Assembly: GCA_003559855.1 (NCBI GenBank)
Contig: PWJZ01000113.1
Coordinates: forward strand, 1 to 37,680
From: Bacteroidales bacterium
GTDB taxonomy: Bacteria > Bacteroidota > Bacteroidia > Bacteroidales > UBA7960
Reading direction: 5' to 3'
DNA length: 37,680 nt
In this document: positions 16,375 to 26,033 of the stretch, piece after piece
How the letters are laid out: each line of letters begins with the position of its first letter
How positions within the stretch are numbered: position 1 is the stretch's first letter
The notes under the pieces: model-generated
Seen by the model: the letters and a program-made list of their open reading frames with translations, nothing else
Databases searched by the model: none
Told to the model about the DNA's origin: nothing
Program-made: the position numbers and the translations under genes

Positions 16375-18144
16375 TCAAAAAGAATAAGTAACCCCTCCCA
16401 AAAAGTTAAATCTTTGTGACGGATAATTCAGCCACCGTTCGAGCGGTTGATTCTGGACATTATTAAAGTTTAGGAAAACTGATAATAATTTTGTATACCT
16501 GTATTCAACGCCAAAATTAGTATCCACATGAAATCCGTGAATTTCTTTTTTCTGTGGCTGCAGCATGCCTTTCTCATCTTCTTCAAAAACTCTTCCGTAC
16601 CAGGAGTTGCGGGCAAAAGCATCGGCAGTAAGAATAATTTTATCCCTGATGTTGTATCTCACAGATAAATCAAGGCGTGTAGTCGGTATGTGCCATGCTT
16701 CCCAATCCTCTGAGGTGATGATTTCATTATCAAGAGTATACTCATAATAATTGGAAGCAAATCTAATATTGATCCTTTCGGCTATCTGTAAAAAGATCTC
16801 AGCACGGAAATTAAAAAGTCTCACATCATCGTAAACCACAGTCAGTTTATTGTTTAAATCCGTATCAAAGTCGGTTACAAAAAAGGCATAATTTTCTATT
16901 GTTGAATTTCTTACACTGATATTATAAGATACGAATGAACTTATTGATCCTTTGAAGCCTCCACCAATTTCAGATTTCATGTTCCTGAAACGATATTCCA
17001 GCTCGGTATTTAAAAAAGGGTTTTCAGGGTAAAAATCATACAAATTATGTCTTTCCACTCCTCCAGTCAGATAACCATAAGCCGCGAGAGTGCCGTCTAT
17101 CAAATTAACTTCGGTCCCTGCAACAGGATGTATCCTGAAATAGGTAATGGAATCAGTTTTAAAGGCTGCATTAAAACCTACATAAAACTCAAAATCTTTA
17201 AAACTGGATGACAATCTTGGTCTAATGCCGAATATATTTGAGGTAACCGAATTAAGGGGAGATTGATTGTTATAGAAGTCTGCATGGGCATTGAGCTTAA
17301 AGTGTTGTTTTTCAGCAAATTCCATGGGATCCGGCGGAAGTTGCCGTTGAAATGTGCTGGAAAAGCTTATGTTTTGTTGTGTTGCATCATAATTGTCTTT
17401 CAGAAAATTGTAATTGAGGTCAAAATCATAGGATAGTTTCAGCGAATCCATGGTATTGTTGCGAAAACCCGTGTTGGCAGAAAAATAGTGGTATCGCTGC
17501 CTGATACTATCCTTTATTGTAAGTTCTTCAAAATCTTCATAAATACCGTTGTCGTAATTAAGAAAGTCATCCTTTTGGGTTCCGTAAAAATGAACGACAT
17601 TGCGTTCATAGTCAATGCCAGCGTCAAGTATATGGTCTCTGAAAAACCTGCTTCCGAACACTTCAACCAGGTTGTCGGAATAGCCGCTATGAGGAAAACC
17701 CTTTACCTTTCCTGCTGATGACAGATGCTTTAATCTCATCCCGTAAGCATATTCATTTGAACGTAAGGAATTAAAAAATGCTTCTCCGTATGGCGTAGAC
17801 TGAGTTCCAAATCCGCCTTTTACATATCCTCGGTAAAGCCTGGTAAGTGGTTCGCCTCTCATCCTGGCTGCATCGATGGGCTGAACATCAAATTTTGTTT
17901 TAAGCTTTACCGGTGTAATATCATACACAAGGTCTTTGCTGATCTGAACAGTATCTTCGATAACGGGATTATCGGCAATTTTGAAGGCGTCCGAAATAGC
18001 AGGCTCATAGGGCGCTATTACCTTGATCTCTTCAAAGTCGAGCGGTTCCTGAGCCTTGATAAAACCGGCAAAACAATGCGCCGTAATAAAAAAGGCCGTA
18101 AAGAGTATTGTTTTTAGAAACTTTTGCATATGAATATATTTCAT
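16375..18144 (-). CDS. Outer-membrane beta-barrel protein paired with a TPR protein
   Basis: 589 residues. A signal peptide (MQKFLKTILFTAFFITAHCF, second possible Met at residue 6) is followed by LDFEEIKVIAPYEPAISDAF, a conserved N-terminal segment of this Bacteroidota family. After YVKGGFGTQSTPYGEAFF the rest is alternating amphipathic strands with many aromatic residues, ending in GGVTYSF, so the C-terminal residue is Phe as in outer-membrane barrels. It resembles the barrel of TonB-dependent receptors but lacks a plug domain. The gene is 12 bases downstream of the 1018-aa TPR gene and is surely cotranscribed with it. Function unknown; assembly or transport at the outer membrane together with the TPR partner is a reasonable guess. 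Confidence 0.8.
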   Translation of the reverse strand: MKYIHMQKFLKTILFTAFFITAHCFAGFIKAQEPLDFEEIKVIAPYEPAISDAFKIADNPVIEDTVQISKDLVYDITPVKLKTKFDVQPIDAARMRGEPLTRLYRGYVKGGFGTQSTPYGEAFFNSLRSNEYAYGMRLKHLSSAGKVKGFPHSGYSDNLVEVFGSRFFRDHILDAGIDYERNVVHFYGTQKDDFLNYDNGIYEDFEELTIKDSIRQRYHYFSANTGFRNNTMDSLKLSYDFDLNYNFLKDNYDATQQNISFSSTFQRQLPPDPMEFAEKQHFKLNAHADFYNNQSPLNSVTSNIFGIRPRLSSSFKDFEFYVGFNAAFKTDSITYFRIHPVAGTEVNLIDGTLAAYGYLTGGVERHNLYDFYPENPFLNTELEYRFRNMKSEIGGGFKGSISSFVSYNISVRNSTIENYAFFVTDFDTDLNNKLTVVYDDVRLFNFRAEIFLQIAERINIRFASNYYEYTLDNEIITSEDWEAWHIPTTRLDLSVRYNIRDKIILTADAFARNSWYGRVFEEDEKGMLQPQKKEIHGFHVDTNFGVEYRYTKLLSVFLNFNNVQNQPLERWLNYPSQRFNFLGGVTYSF

Positions 18145-18156
18145 AAAATAAGCAAA

Positions 18157-21100
18157 TTAAAAATCGATCTCAAATGAATCATCCTCTTTCTTTAAAATCT
18201 CCTGACGGGTTTCTTCCTGTTTTTCAATATCCCTGAGTCTCTCACGCGCAACTGTCAGCAGCTCGTCACCGTCATAATTATCAATAATGCTTTGCAATGT
18301 ATGCTTAGCCTGAAAGACATCGCCTGTTTGGGAATAATTGTCGGCAAGCAGAATAAACATTTTTGCGAGCCAGTACTCATATGATGTAATATGATTAACA
18401 TATTCAAATATCAGCTCCTCGCATTTATTGTAATTACCTTTTCTGAATTCGATAAGAGCCAGGTTATATTTGGCTTCTGCCGACATTTCATTACTGGCGA
18501 TCCGGGCAGCGGCAGTAAAGCTTTCTTTAGCTTCGTCATGCCTGTTTAGCTCCATATAGGAATTACCTTTAACCACATAAGCTTCCTGTACGACATTGCC
18601 GGGAACTTTATCGGTTTGTATAACATTAGCGGCTGCATTTACAGCCTGCATATAGCGTTCTGTATGTTTGAGGCATCTCATTTGGCCGATCCTTGCCTCC
18701 ATTATATTATTGCGGTATTCTGCTATTTGTTCAAGATTTTCAAAATGATCAAGTGCAGCTATATAATTTCCGAGTTTATAATTAATAGATGCGGCACGCA
18801 GGGTTGCATTTTCCGAAAAACGGTTCTTGGGTTTGCCGGCAACATATTCATAACCCCTTAAAGCTCTCTTGTATTCATTCATCCTGTAATAACATTCTGC
18901 GTTGTAGAAGTTGGCATTGATAGCAAAAATGCCATTTGGAAACCTGTCTAAATAGTTGTTGAAACTTCTTACGGCATTCTCACAATCACCTTGCATGTAA
19001 CGGTTTTCGGCAGCAATATAGCTGAGCGAATCCTGCTGCGCCATAGTTATATCGGCAATACCCAGATTTTCAGTATATTTAACATAATCGTCCACGCGGT
19101 CCAAATTCACATATATCATACGCATGGTTTCAAGCGCTTCCTGCGATTGCTCCGTACCGGGGTAATTAGTTACTACGTTCTTGAGCAGTTCAAGTGCCTT
19201 CTCGTCTTCAAAATCGTTATAATATATAAGACCTTTTTTCAGCATGGCACTCTTCACATAACTGCTGTTGGGATGATCATCAATGACATTTGAATAGTAT
19301 GTCAGGGCATGTTTACTATCATCCATCATCATATAGGTGTTGGCGAGCTCATACCTGGCGTCGGCCAGATAGTTTGATTCAGGATATTTTTGCAAAAAAT
19401 TATGCAGCGTGTTTGCCTTTACCCTGAAATTGCCAATCGCCCCAAGTGCCACAGCTTTTTGAAATAAAGCATAATCAGTATCGAGAACATCCGTATACAG
19501 CGCACGGTCGTAATAATCAATGGCATTCCTGTAATTTTTTGTAATGAAATAACTGTCGCCTATTCGAAGATATGCATCATTAAGAAGCCTGACCTCTTCA
19601 TCTTTTTTTGCTATGAATTTTCTGAATGCAGTTATAGCATCTTCATATTCTTTTTTCTTAAAATATGCATAACCGATATTATAATTTGCACGGTTGTACT
19701 TTTTCAGATCAAAAGCGCCGGGAGTTATGAGAAACCTTTTATGTTGTTCGATCGCTTTATCGTACTCTTCCATCCTGTAATAGGCTTCACCTGACCAATA
19801 TATACACTGAGCCCGTATCGTGTTGTTATCGGGATACTTGAGCGACCTGTTAAAATAGTTTATTGAAGCGTCAAAATCACCATTATTAAACAACTCCACC
19901 CCACGATAATAAGCAATACGCTGGTATGCTTCCCTTAATCTCGGCGTATTTATTTCAATCTTTTCCATTGATGCCATTGCATCGCGGTAATTTCGTGTTG
20001 TCAAAAACAAGTCTACCAGGTATTCATAGGCTTCTTTTATTCTGGGCGACTCGGGATAATCGTCGATGTATTTTTGAAAAGATATTATTGCTTCGTTGAA
20101 TGGGCTGTATGAGAGTTCATATGACAATTTTGCATAATTAAACAATGCATCTTGCTTTATTTGGGGTATGAAATCCATTCCATAAGCGGCCCTGAAAGCG
20201 TTTCGCGCGGCTCTTTTATCACCTGCTTTCAAATAACAATCAGCCAGCAGGTAATAACTATTTTGAGCCAGCGAATCCTCCCCTCTGATAATAAGTTCAA
20301 AATAACGCCGGGCCTCTTCACAATCACCTATGCTGTAATAAGAATATGCAAGCTGATAATAATCATCATGAGTAAGTCTTTCACGAGTCTGGCTGCGAAA
20401 ATCCTCAAGATAAGGAATTGCTTCTGCATATTTTCTTTTTGAGTAATAAGCATCGCCTATCAACCTGGCAATTTCAGGAGCCCTTCGCGTTGATGCCTCT
20501 TCAAGCAGAGGAGGAGCATACTCAAGCAACTCATCGTACTTCCCCTGAAGATAGTATATGTGCGTTATGTAATATGGCACGATAGGACCGAAATTGGAAT
20601 CATCCACCAATTTATTGAAAGACTTGAAAGCCGTTTCGTAATTTTGCTCCATATATGCAATATGGCCGTAATAATAGAGCGCAGGAGCATAATAAACGCT
20701 GTTGATGTTTCTGATATCGAAAAACAATCTTTTCGCATTTTCATAATCTTCAAGAACAAAAAATGAATAACCCCTTTTAAAAGTATATTCTTCTTTTTGT
20801 TGATCGTCAAGGTCAAAAATATCTGTTTTTGCATACCAAAAGAGGGCATCCTCATAGTTTCTGTGACGGTATTGAAGATTCCCCATCTGGAAACTTGCCA
20901 TAGATTGTTTCGGATGGGTCGGATGCTGATTGATAAATGATCTGAGCAATAGTTCGGTATCTGGATGAAAGAGTTCGAGCCCACAGATTGCTTTATAATA
21001 CTGCGCATTAATTCTGATCTCTGAATTAGGGTCATCAATTTGTTTGATAATATCGCGGAACAGACCCCTGGCCATGCCGAACTTTTCTTTATTATAAAGC

Positions 21101-21213
21101 TCAAGGGCTAATCTGTAATCTGCTTCCGGCTGATCGTAAATTGATGTTTTCTGGCTATAAACAGCACTTACACTAAGCAGAAACAATAATAATAGAACAA
21201 CGTTTATTCTCAT
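18157..21213 (-). CDS. Large tetratricopeptide-repeat protein, exported
   Basis: 1018 residues. N-terminal signal peptide MRINVVLLLLFLLSVSAVYS then QKTS. Almost the whole protein is helical repeats of about 34-37 residues of TPR/Sel1 type: RYRHRNYEDALFWYAKTDIF, YYSKRKYAEAIPYLEDFRSQ, YYRMEEYDKAIEQHKRFLIT, YFKKKEYEDAITAFRKFIAK and many more. The C-terminus is charged (EKQEETRQEILKKEDDSFEI). TPR arrays are protein-protein scaffolds; with an export signal it should act in the periplasm. It is first in a two-gene unit with the beta-barrel protein 12 bases downstream, a conserved arrangement in Bacteroidota, pointing to a joint role at the outer membrane. No enzymatic motif is visible. Confidence 0.88.
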   Translation of the reverse strand: MRINVVLLLLFLLSVSAVYSQKTSIYDQPEADYRLALELYNKEKFGMARGLFRDIIKQIDDPNSEIRINAQYYKAICGLELFHPDTELLLRSFINQHPTHPKQSMASFQMGNLQYRHRNYEDALFWYAKTDIFDLDDQQKEEYTFKRGYSFFVLEDYENAKRLFFDIRNINSVYYAPALYYYGHIAYMEQNYETAFKSFNKLVDDSNFGPIVPYYITHIYYLQGKYDELLEYAPPLLEEASTRRAPEIARLIGDAYYSKRKYAEAIPYLEDFRSQTRERLTHDDYYQLAYSYYSIGDCEEARRYFELIIRGEDSLAQNSYYLLADCYLKAGDKRAARNAFRAAYGMDFIPQIKQDALFNYAKLSYELSYSPFNEAIISFQKYIDDYPESPRIKEAYEYLVDLFLTTRNYRDAMASMEKIEINTPRLREAYQRIAYYRGVELFNNGDFDASINYFNRSLKYPDNNTIRAQCIYWSGEAYYRMEEYDKAIEQHKRFLITPGAFDLKKYNRANYNIGYAYFKKKEYEDAITAFRKFIAKKDEEVRLLNDAYLRIGDSYFITKNYRNAIDYYDRALYTDVLDTDYALFQKAVALGAIGNFRVKANTLHNFLQKYPESNYLADARYELANTYMMMDDSKHALTYYSNVIDDHPNSSYVKSAMLKKGLIYYNDFEDEKALELLKNVVTNYPGTEQSQEALETMRMIYVNLDRVDDYVKYTENLGIADITMAQQDSLSYIAAENRYMQGDCENAVRSFNNYLDRFPNGIFAINANFYNAECYYRMNEYKRALRGYEYVAGKPKNRFSENATLRAASINYKLGNYIAALDHFENLEQIAEYRNNIMEARIGQMRCLKHTERYMQAVNAAANVIQTDKVPGNVVQEAYVVKGNSYMELNRHDEAKESFTAAARIASNEMSAEAKYNLALIEFRKGNYNKCEELIFEYVNHITSYEYWLAKMFILLADNYSQTGDVFQAKHTLQSIIDNYDGDELLTVARERLRDIEKQEETRQEILKKEDDSFEIDF

Positions 21214-21330
21214 AACATATTTATGAAAGGTAATTTATTGCTAATTTACTAATAATAAAATGTTGAAGCGGTCAATAACTTATTAACAATGCAAGGTATT
21301 TTTCAACAATTGCTTTGATGTTTAAAAAAG

Positions 21331-21692
21331 AAGCAAGCCCGTAAGCCGGGTTCTGTTTTATCCTGTCATTTATCTGGGGCTGGGCTCACGCCCGGCCTCT
21401 ATCGGTCTACCCTCCGGAATTGTGCGAGCCACACTCAAGCCCCGGTATATTTGACCTTTCAACTCATAAGGTTTGCCCCCTTCTGCGGTCGCCCGCAAAA
21501 GTCGTGAGCTCTTACCTCACGTTTTCACCCTTATTCCGGCACACAAGATGCCAGAACGGTTATTTTCTGTGGCACTGTCTCTCGGCTTGCCCAAAAACGA
21601 CAAGCCGGCTTCCCGTTAGGAAGTATGATGCTCTGTGTTGCCCGGACTTTCCTCTGCATGCCTTTGAATGCAGCGACAGGTCGGCTTGCTAC
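21331..21692 (-). ncRNA. rnpB: RNase P RNA
   Basis: The minus strand has the conserved core of bacterial class A RNase P RNA: AGAGGAAAGTCCGGGC near the 5' end and ACAGAACCCGGCTTAC near the 3' end. The 5' AGCAAGCC and the 3' GGCTTGCT pair to form helix P1. The RNA is the catalytic subunit that cuts the 5' leader from pre-tRNAs. P1 is followed by TTCTTTTTT (T-run at 21324-21329), so the closing stem probably also serves as intrinsic terminator. The DUF2027-Smr gene ends only 6 bases upstream, so the two are likely cotranscribed or the rnpB promoter lies inside that gene. Confidence 0.96.
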
Positions 21693-21698
21693 TTTTTA

Positions 21699-22787
21699 TT
21701 ACTTATGCCTGTAAAACCTTACTTCCGTGGCACCCATTCCATAACGGCTATATGGTGCATCGTAGTATTGTACTCCGTCAGTTTTTTGAAGATGCTTTAA
21801 AATTTCATTTTTCAATATGCCGTCACCTATACCATGTATAAATATTATCTTACGGTACTTTTTGCTTTCAGCCTCTTTCAAACACTTTTTGAAATAATCC
21901 ATCTGAATACCCAACAGATCAACAGGCTCAAGATTAGTGAAATCATCCACAAGTTTATGTGTGTGCAGATCAACCTCGGCAACCTTGTCTTCCAAATTAT
22001 GTTTATCTAAAAAAGAAGACGCTTTTTTATGCCTTATCTTTTCATTATTTCGTTCCGATGCAAGCTTTTGCCTCAGTAAATCCGGATTATCACCCGTTGC
22101 ACGGTCTGACATATAAGGATTAACAACCATATCTTTTATAAGACCCAATTTTACCATTAACGCTTTACTTTCAAACAAACCGGTATGTCGGAATGCATCT
22201 TCCTTGTATATCTTAACCGGTTTAAAATCAATAAGTTTACTTAAGGGCCTGAGTATGTTTGTTTCTCCATCTTTAAAGAAAATCAGCTGTACCAGCGCAT
22301 TAACCCAGAGTTCTATTTTTGACCTGTCAATAACATCTAGTTTTATTTTTGAATTTGCGGGCAGATAGCCGGAATCAAAGCCGTAAAAATCGCCCGAAGC
22401 ATTGTTGAACAAGCTGAACAAAACCCGGTAATCAGTATGATTGACAAGATATAATATCAAATTCCCTGCCAAAGGTTTATCCTGATTTTCGGGGCTTATT
22501 GCAAAATATATTCCCTCGGCGGGTATGCTTTTTGCATCCTTCTGAAGAGGTATTACTTTTTTTTCTTTTTGATAACTGTTGTTTTCATATGAATGAAGGT
22601 AATGATCATCCTCCGTAATACGATGCCTGGCTTCAGGTGATGCCAGAATAAGGTTGGAAACAACAACAGGAACCTCAAATCCGTCTTCTATTTCAACATG
22701 TACGATGTTTTCGTCGATTATCCGGGTCACTATACCTCCACCTTTATCATCCAAAAAATTTACCTTGTCGCCTATTTTAAATTTCAT
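21699..22787 (-). CDS. DUF2027 and Smr-domain protein
   Basis: 362 residues. The N-terminal 70 residues (MKFKIGDKVNFLDDKGGGIV, FEVPVVVSNLIL) form a beta-rich SH3/KOW-like segment, followed by the DUF2027 region with YFAISPENQDKPLAGNLILY, then a charged linker. The last 85 residues are an Smr domain with VDLHTHKL and IIFIHGIGDGILKNEI, close to the HGxGxGxL nuclease motif. Smr domains cut or nick structured nucleic acids (as in MutS2); in Bacteroidota this protein stands without MutS. Target unknown. It lies directly upstream of rnpB, which raises a possible link to RNA metabolism, but this is only position. Start chosen at the first Met; length is normal. Confidence 0.9.
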   Translation of the reverse strand: MKFKIGDKVNFLDDKGGGIVTRIIDENIVHVEIEDGFEVPVVVSNLILASPEARHRITEDDHYLHSYENNSYQKEKKVIPLQKDAKSIPAEGIYFAISPENQDKPLAGNLILYLVNHTDYRVLFSLFNNASGDFYGFDSGYLPANSKIKLDVIDRSKIELWVNALVQLIFFKDGETNILRPLSKLIDFKPVKIYKEDAFRHTGLFESKALMVKLGLIKDMVVNPYMSDRATGDNPDLLRQKLASERNNEKIRHKKASSFLDKHNLEDKVAEVDLHTHKLVDDFTNLEPVDLLGIQMDYFKKCLKEAESKKYRKIIFIHGIGDGILKNEILKHLQKTDGVQYYDAPYSRYGMGATEVRFYRHK

Positions 22788-23011
22788 AACTACAATTATT
22801 CTTTTATAATAAGTATCAGATTTTATGGTTTAGCCATTCATTATCAGTCACTAATCTATAAGTATCAGAGCTTCCATATCCTTTGGTTTCAATATATACC
22901 TGCAGCCCCGGCCATATGGCAGATGCCTGTTACACTCGTTACCCGTCAATAAATTCAATTATTCGCCCTCTATCCTGTAACACATTAATCATAGAATCTC
23001 AAAAAATCATC

Positions 23012-23785
23012 TTATGATGATATTTTAAAAAGATTAATAGCATTCTTTGAAGTCGTTTTAGCAACAAAATTCACGTCTGAATTTTTAATTTCGGCAATTC
23101 TCTCAGCTATATAGACCAGGTAGCTGCTTTCATTGCGTTTACCTCTTTTCGGAACCGGTGCAAGGTAAGGTGCATCGGTTTCAAGCAAAATATGTTGCAG
23201 GTCAATTTCTTCAACCACTTTAGCCGCCATACTGTTTTTATATGTAACCACCCCTCCTATCCCGATCATAAAACCAAGCTCAATGGCCCTGTATGCCTGT
23301 TCGACATTACCCGGGAAACAATGAAAAACACCACGCAACCGCTCACAATTATTATTTTCTAGAATTTTGAATATTTCATCCAGACTGTTTCTTGAATGGA
23401 TCACCAGTGGTAAATCATATCGGTCAGCCAGCTCTATGTGTTTTTCAAAAACGATGCTTTGTTCTTTGGAAAACGTTTTATCATGGTACAGGTCTATTCC
23501 GGTTTCACCCACAGCACAATAACCTGACTTGCTTAGCTGTTCTTCTGCAATCTCAATTTGTTTGCGGTATTGTTGCCTGACTGATGTGGGGTGTATTGCC
23601 ATCATCGGGATACAATTACGGGAAAATTCGGCACAAAACTGCAGCATTGGTTTTATGGTATTTTCATCAATGTTGGGCAACAATATATGACTTATTCCGG
23701 CCTCAACAGCCCGCTTGACAACAAGCGACCGCTCGCTGTCAAATTGCTTCAGATACAGATGTGCGTGAGTATCTATTAATTGCAC
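23012..23785 (-). CDS. TatD-family metal-dependent hydrolase
   Basis: 257 residues, TIM-barrel amidohydrolase-like. Metal ligands are all visible: His7 and His9 (DTHAHLY), Glu94 (GETGIDLY), His130 (LVIHSRN), His155 (FHCFPG) and Asp204 (LETDAPYL). TatD enzymes are DNases/3'-5' exonucleases with roles in DNA repair and quality control; YcfH/YabD relatives have the same fold and cannot be separated by sequence here. The start codon is GTG, giving MQLIDTHAHL, which matches the family N-terminus; no ATG lies in a better place. A TAnnTTTG box lies about 60 bases upstream. Single gene. Confidence 0.93.
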   Translation of the reverse strand: MQLIDTHAHLYLKQFDSERSLVVKRAVEAGISHILLPNIDENTIKPMLQFCAEFSRNCIPMMAIHPTSVRQQYRKQIEIAEEQLSKSGYCAVGETGIDLYHDKTFSKEQSIVFEKHIELADRYDLPLVIHSRNSLDEIFKILENNNCERLRGVFHCFPGNVEQAYRAIELGFMIGIGGVVTYKNSMAAKVVEEIDLQHILLETDAPYLAPVPKRGKRNESSYLVYIAERIAEIKNSDVNFVAKTTSKNAINLFKISS

Positions 23786-23843
23786 TGTTTTTAATTGATG
23801 TTTTGTGGTGTATTATAAGAAAAAAAATAAATTCTTTCTTCGA

Positions 23844-23851
23844 CAAAAATA
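23844..23851 (-). promoter_or_regulatory. Putative -7 box for tatD-like gene
   Basis: The minus strand reads TATTTTTG, matching TAnnTTTG, with TTG about 22 bases upstream. Expected leader about 50 bases. It lies downstream of the structured element at 23998-24115, suggesting that element is not part of the tatD mRNA from this promoter. Confidence 0.4.
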
Positions 23852-23997
23852 TTGTATATTTTGAATACTTATACAATCCGACTTCAAAAAGAAAATATAA
23901 AAGCAATTCATAAAGCACTATTTTTTTGTAAAGGGAAAATCGTCATTTTCCTGTTTTGTGAACCTCCGAAAAAGATATTTCATTGATTACACCTTAA

Positions 23998-24115
23998 AAG
24001 TAAACAAATAAGCGTCAGAAAGCATATCTTCAGAAAGCCGGGCCCTGGCTTTCGAAAACTACGGGGTTTTTTTGGTTATAAAAATATGCCTTCCGACGCG
24101 TCGCCTGTGTTACTT
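23998..24115 (-). ncRNA. Candidate structured noncoding RNA (long bulged hairpin)
   Basis: Two 16-base arms, 24012-24027 and 24084-24099, pair along their full length. On the plus strand two positions are A-C mismatches; on the minus strand these become G-U pairs, so the fold is complete only in a minus-strand RNA. Inside, GAAAGCC (24047-24053 read on the minus strand) pairs with GGCTTTC (24033-24039) around a 7-base loop. Outside, an internal bubble is followed by a further stem, AAGTAACA with TGTTTACTT. The shape (outer stem, bubble, long inner stem) resembles 6S RNA in general form, but no conserved sequence proves that. Size and ends are approximate; a 3' UTR structure of RNase G is the alternative. 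Confidence 0.45.
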
Positions 24116-24302
24116 ATTAAAAAATGGTTATTGCAAGATCTTTGCCGGGTTGAAAATCCGGTTTTGATTAATTTTGTTATAGTTTCAAGAAATCTCTCGA
24201 TGGATTTAAGCGGACGACTGAGAGCTCAAAAAAGGCACTGATGGGCTATATTATCTTCAATGAATGAATAACGGGCATTATTGCATTAATGAGAACAAAC
24301 CA

Positions 24303-25853
24303 TTACAGTTTTATCTCATCATTTTGTTTGTTAAAAAACCTGTATTCAAGAAAATGATATGAAACCGACGGCTTTATTCTGATCCATTTCTTATATCTCA
24401 AAATCCATTTTAATTTTATTGACAGCAGCCCCCTGGTAAGATAGGCATATACGTAAGGATGAACTTTTAGTGTAAGGTTTTTTTCATTTTGCTCATGGAT
24501 AAGATATCTGAGGTTATTTTCAATTTCATCTATCAAAATGATACTTGGTTTAATTTCGCCTGAACCGGCGCATGCAGGGCATTTCTCGAGTATTTCCACG
24601 TTGGTTTCGCTACGGACTCTTTGCCGTGTAATTTGGATAAGGCCAAATTTGCTGGGCGGTAAAATGTTATGTTTAGCCCTGTCCTTTTTCATTTCTTCTT
24701 TCATTTTTTCGAAGAGCTTACGTCTGTTTTGAGGGTTGGTCATATCTATAAAATCTACCACAATAATACCCCCCATATCACGCAATCTGAGTTGCCTGGC
24801 AATCTCTTTGGCTGCTTCAAGGTTAACTTCAAGGGCGTTGGTTTCCTGATTATTTTCCGACCTAATCCTATGGCCACTGTTTACATCAATCACATGCAAT
24901 GCTTCCGTATGTTCAATGATTAAGTAAGCACCGCTTTTTACGGAAACTATTTTCCCAAATGAGCCTTTAATTTGTTTATCTATACCAAAATGCTCAAATA
25001 TCGGTGTCTTGCTCTTATAAAGTTTAACTATATCGGTTTTACCCGGTATTATTGTTTTTACATAATCCTTCACTTCTTCAAAGAGCACAGGATCATCAAC
25101 ATGTACATTATTAAAGGATTCGTTAAACACGTCTCTGATGATTGCTGATGTGCGGTTCATTTCGCCAAGTATCATTTTTGGCGGTTTCGAACCCTTGAGT
25201 TTTTCAACGATACGGTACCATTTCGCATTGAGTTCCTGCAGGTCAACATCCAGATCAGCAACCATTTTTCCCTCGGCAACGGTACGGATTATTATTCCAA
25301 AGTTTTTTGGTTTAATGCTTTGTACCAGCCTTCTGAGCCTTGTCTTTTCATCAGGATTTTTAATCTTTTGCGATACGGAAATACGGTTGGAAAAAGGAAC
25401 TAAAACCAGGTAACGCCCGGCTAAAGAAAGTTCGCTGGTTATGCGCGGCCCTTTTGTGGAAATCGGCTCTTTGGCAATTTGAACTAAAACGGGTTGATTT
25501 ACAGATAATACATCGGTTATTTTTCCGGTTTTTTCAATATCCTTTTCGGTTATAAAATTTTCCATCGGCAAAGCTTTCGTTTTGCCAGCCATTGCCAACT
25601 TGGTGTATTTGTTGAGAGAATTAACCTGGCTGCCCAGGTCAAGGTAATGCAAAAAAGCATCCTTCTCGTAACCAACATCCACAAATGCAGCATTCAACCC
25701 TGAAATGATCTTCCTTACACTTCCAAGGTAAATATCACCAACGGAATAATTGTTGTTTTTTTTATCTTTATGAAGTTCAACAAGCTGTTTATCTTCAAGA
25801 AGCGCTATAACAACCTCCGCCGAATCGGAACTTACTATCAATTCTTTATTCAC
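24303..25853 (-). CDS. rng: Ribonuclease G/E family endoribonuclease
   Basis: 516 residues, the size of RNase G rather than RNase E (no long C-terminal scaffold). It has the S1 domain (NYSVGDIYLGSVRKIISGLN, DAFLHYLDLG) with an insertion after about residue 75, the RNase H-like and DNase I-like core with catalytic Asp323 (HVIDVNSGH) and Asp367 (IIVVDFIDM), and the zinc-link Cys425/Cys428 (EKCPACAGSGEI) used for dimer formation. The enzyme cuts single-stranded AU-rich RNA with 5' monophosphate preference and works in rRNA maturation and mRNA decay. It lies downstream of HU and the 29-codon COX24-like gene on the same strand, a common order in Bacteroidota. Confidence 0.94.
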   Translation of the reverse strand: MNKELIVSSDSAEVVIALLEDKQLVELHKDKKNNNYSVGDIYLGSVRKIISGLNAAFVDVGYEKDAFLHYLDLGSQVNSLNKYTKLAMAGKTKALPMENFITEKDIEKTGKITDVLSVNQPVLVQIAKEPISTKGPRITSELSLAGRYLVLVPFSNRISVSQKIKNPDEKTRLRRLVQSIKPKNFGIIIRTVAEGKMVADLDVDLQELNAKWYRIVEKLKGSKPPKMILGEMNRTSAIIRDVFNESFNNVHVDDPVLFEEVKDYVKTIIPGKTDIVKLYKSKTPIFEHFGIDKQIKGSFGKIVSVKSGAYLIIEHTEALHVIDVNSGHRIRSENNQETNALEVNLEAAKEIARQLRLRDMGGIIVVDFIDMTNPQNRRKLFEKMKEEMKKDRAKHNILPPSKFGLIQITRQRVRSETNVEILEKCPACAGSGEIKPSIILIDEIENNLRYLIHEQNEKNLTLKVHPYVYAYLTRGLLSIKLKWILRYKKWIRIKPSVSYHFLEYRFFNKQNDEIKL

Positions 25854-26033
25854 AACATAAAAAGTTTTATGCTAAGCGGATAATTTAGCTTGACTGGTAA
25901 AATATGGAAGGATAATGTAATAAAAAAAAGTAATGTCATTTACTAACTCAAAAAATCATATAACACTACTCATAATTTTTGCTGGTGTTATCTGATTCTT
26001 CATACTTATTTTGATCTGCGTACCACAAAAAGA

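Larger units (their letters stand above)
23786..24302. other. Intergenic region with structured RNA candidate
   Basis: About 520 bases without a gene, between RNase G and TatD. It holds the TatD promoter, the long foldable segment 23998-24115 (separate entry), and a small hairpin (CCGGGT with ATCCGG around 24145-24160). The rest shows nothing recognisable. Confidence 0.5.

Noticed and set aside
20565-21104. 179-codon open frame on the minus strand
   Set aside because: A second frame inside the TPR gene, whose own frame has clear repeats.
21331-21692. tmRNA
   Set aside because: Lacks the tmRNA tRNA-like ends; the conserved AGAGGAAAGTCCGGGC and ACAGAACCCGG elements identify RNase P RNA.
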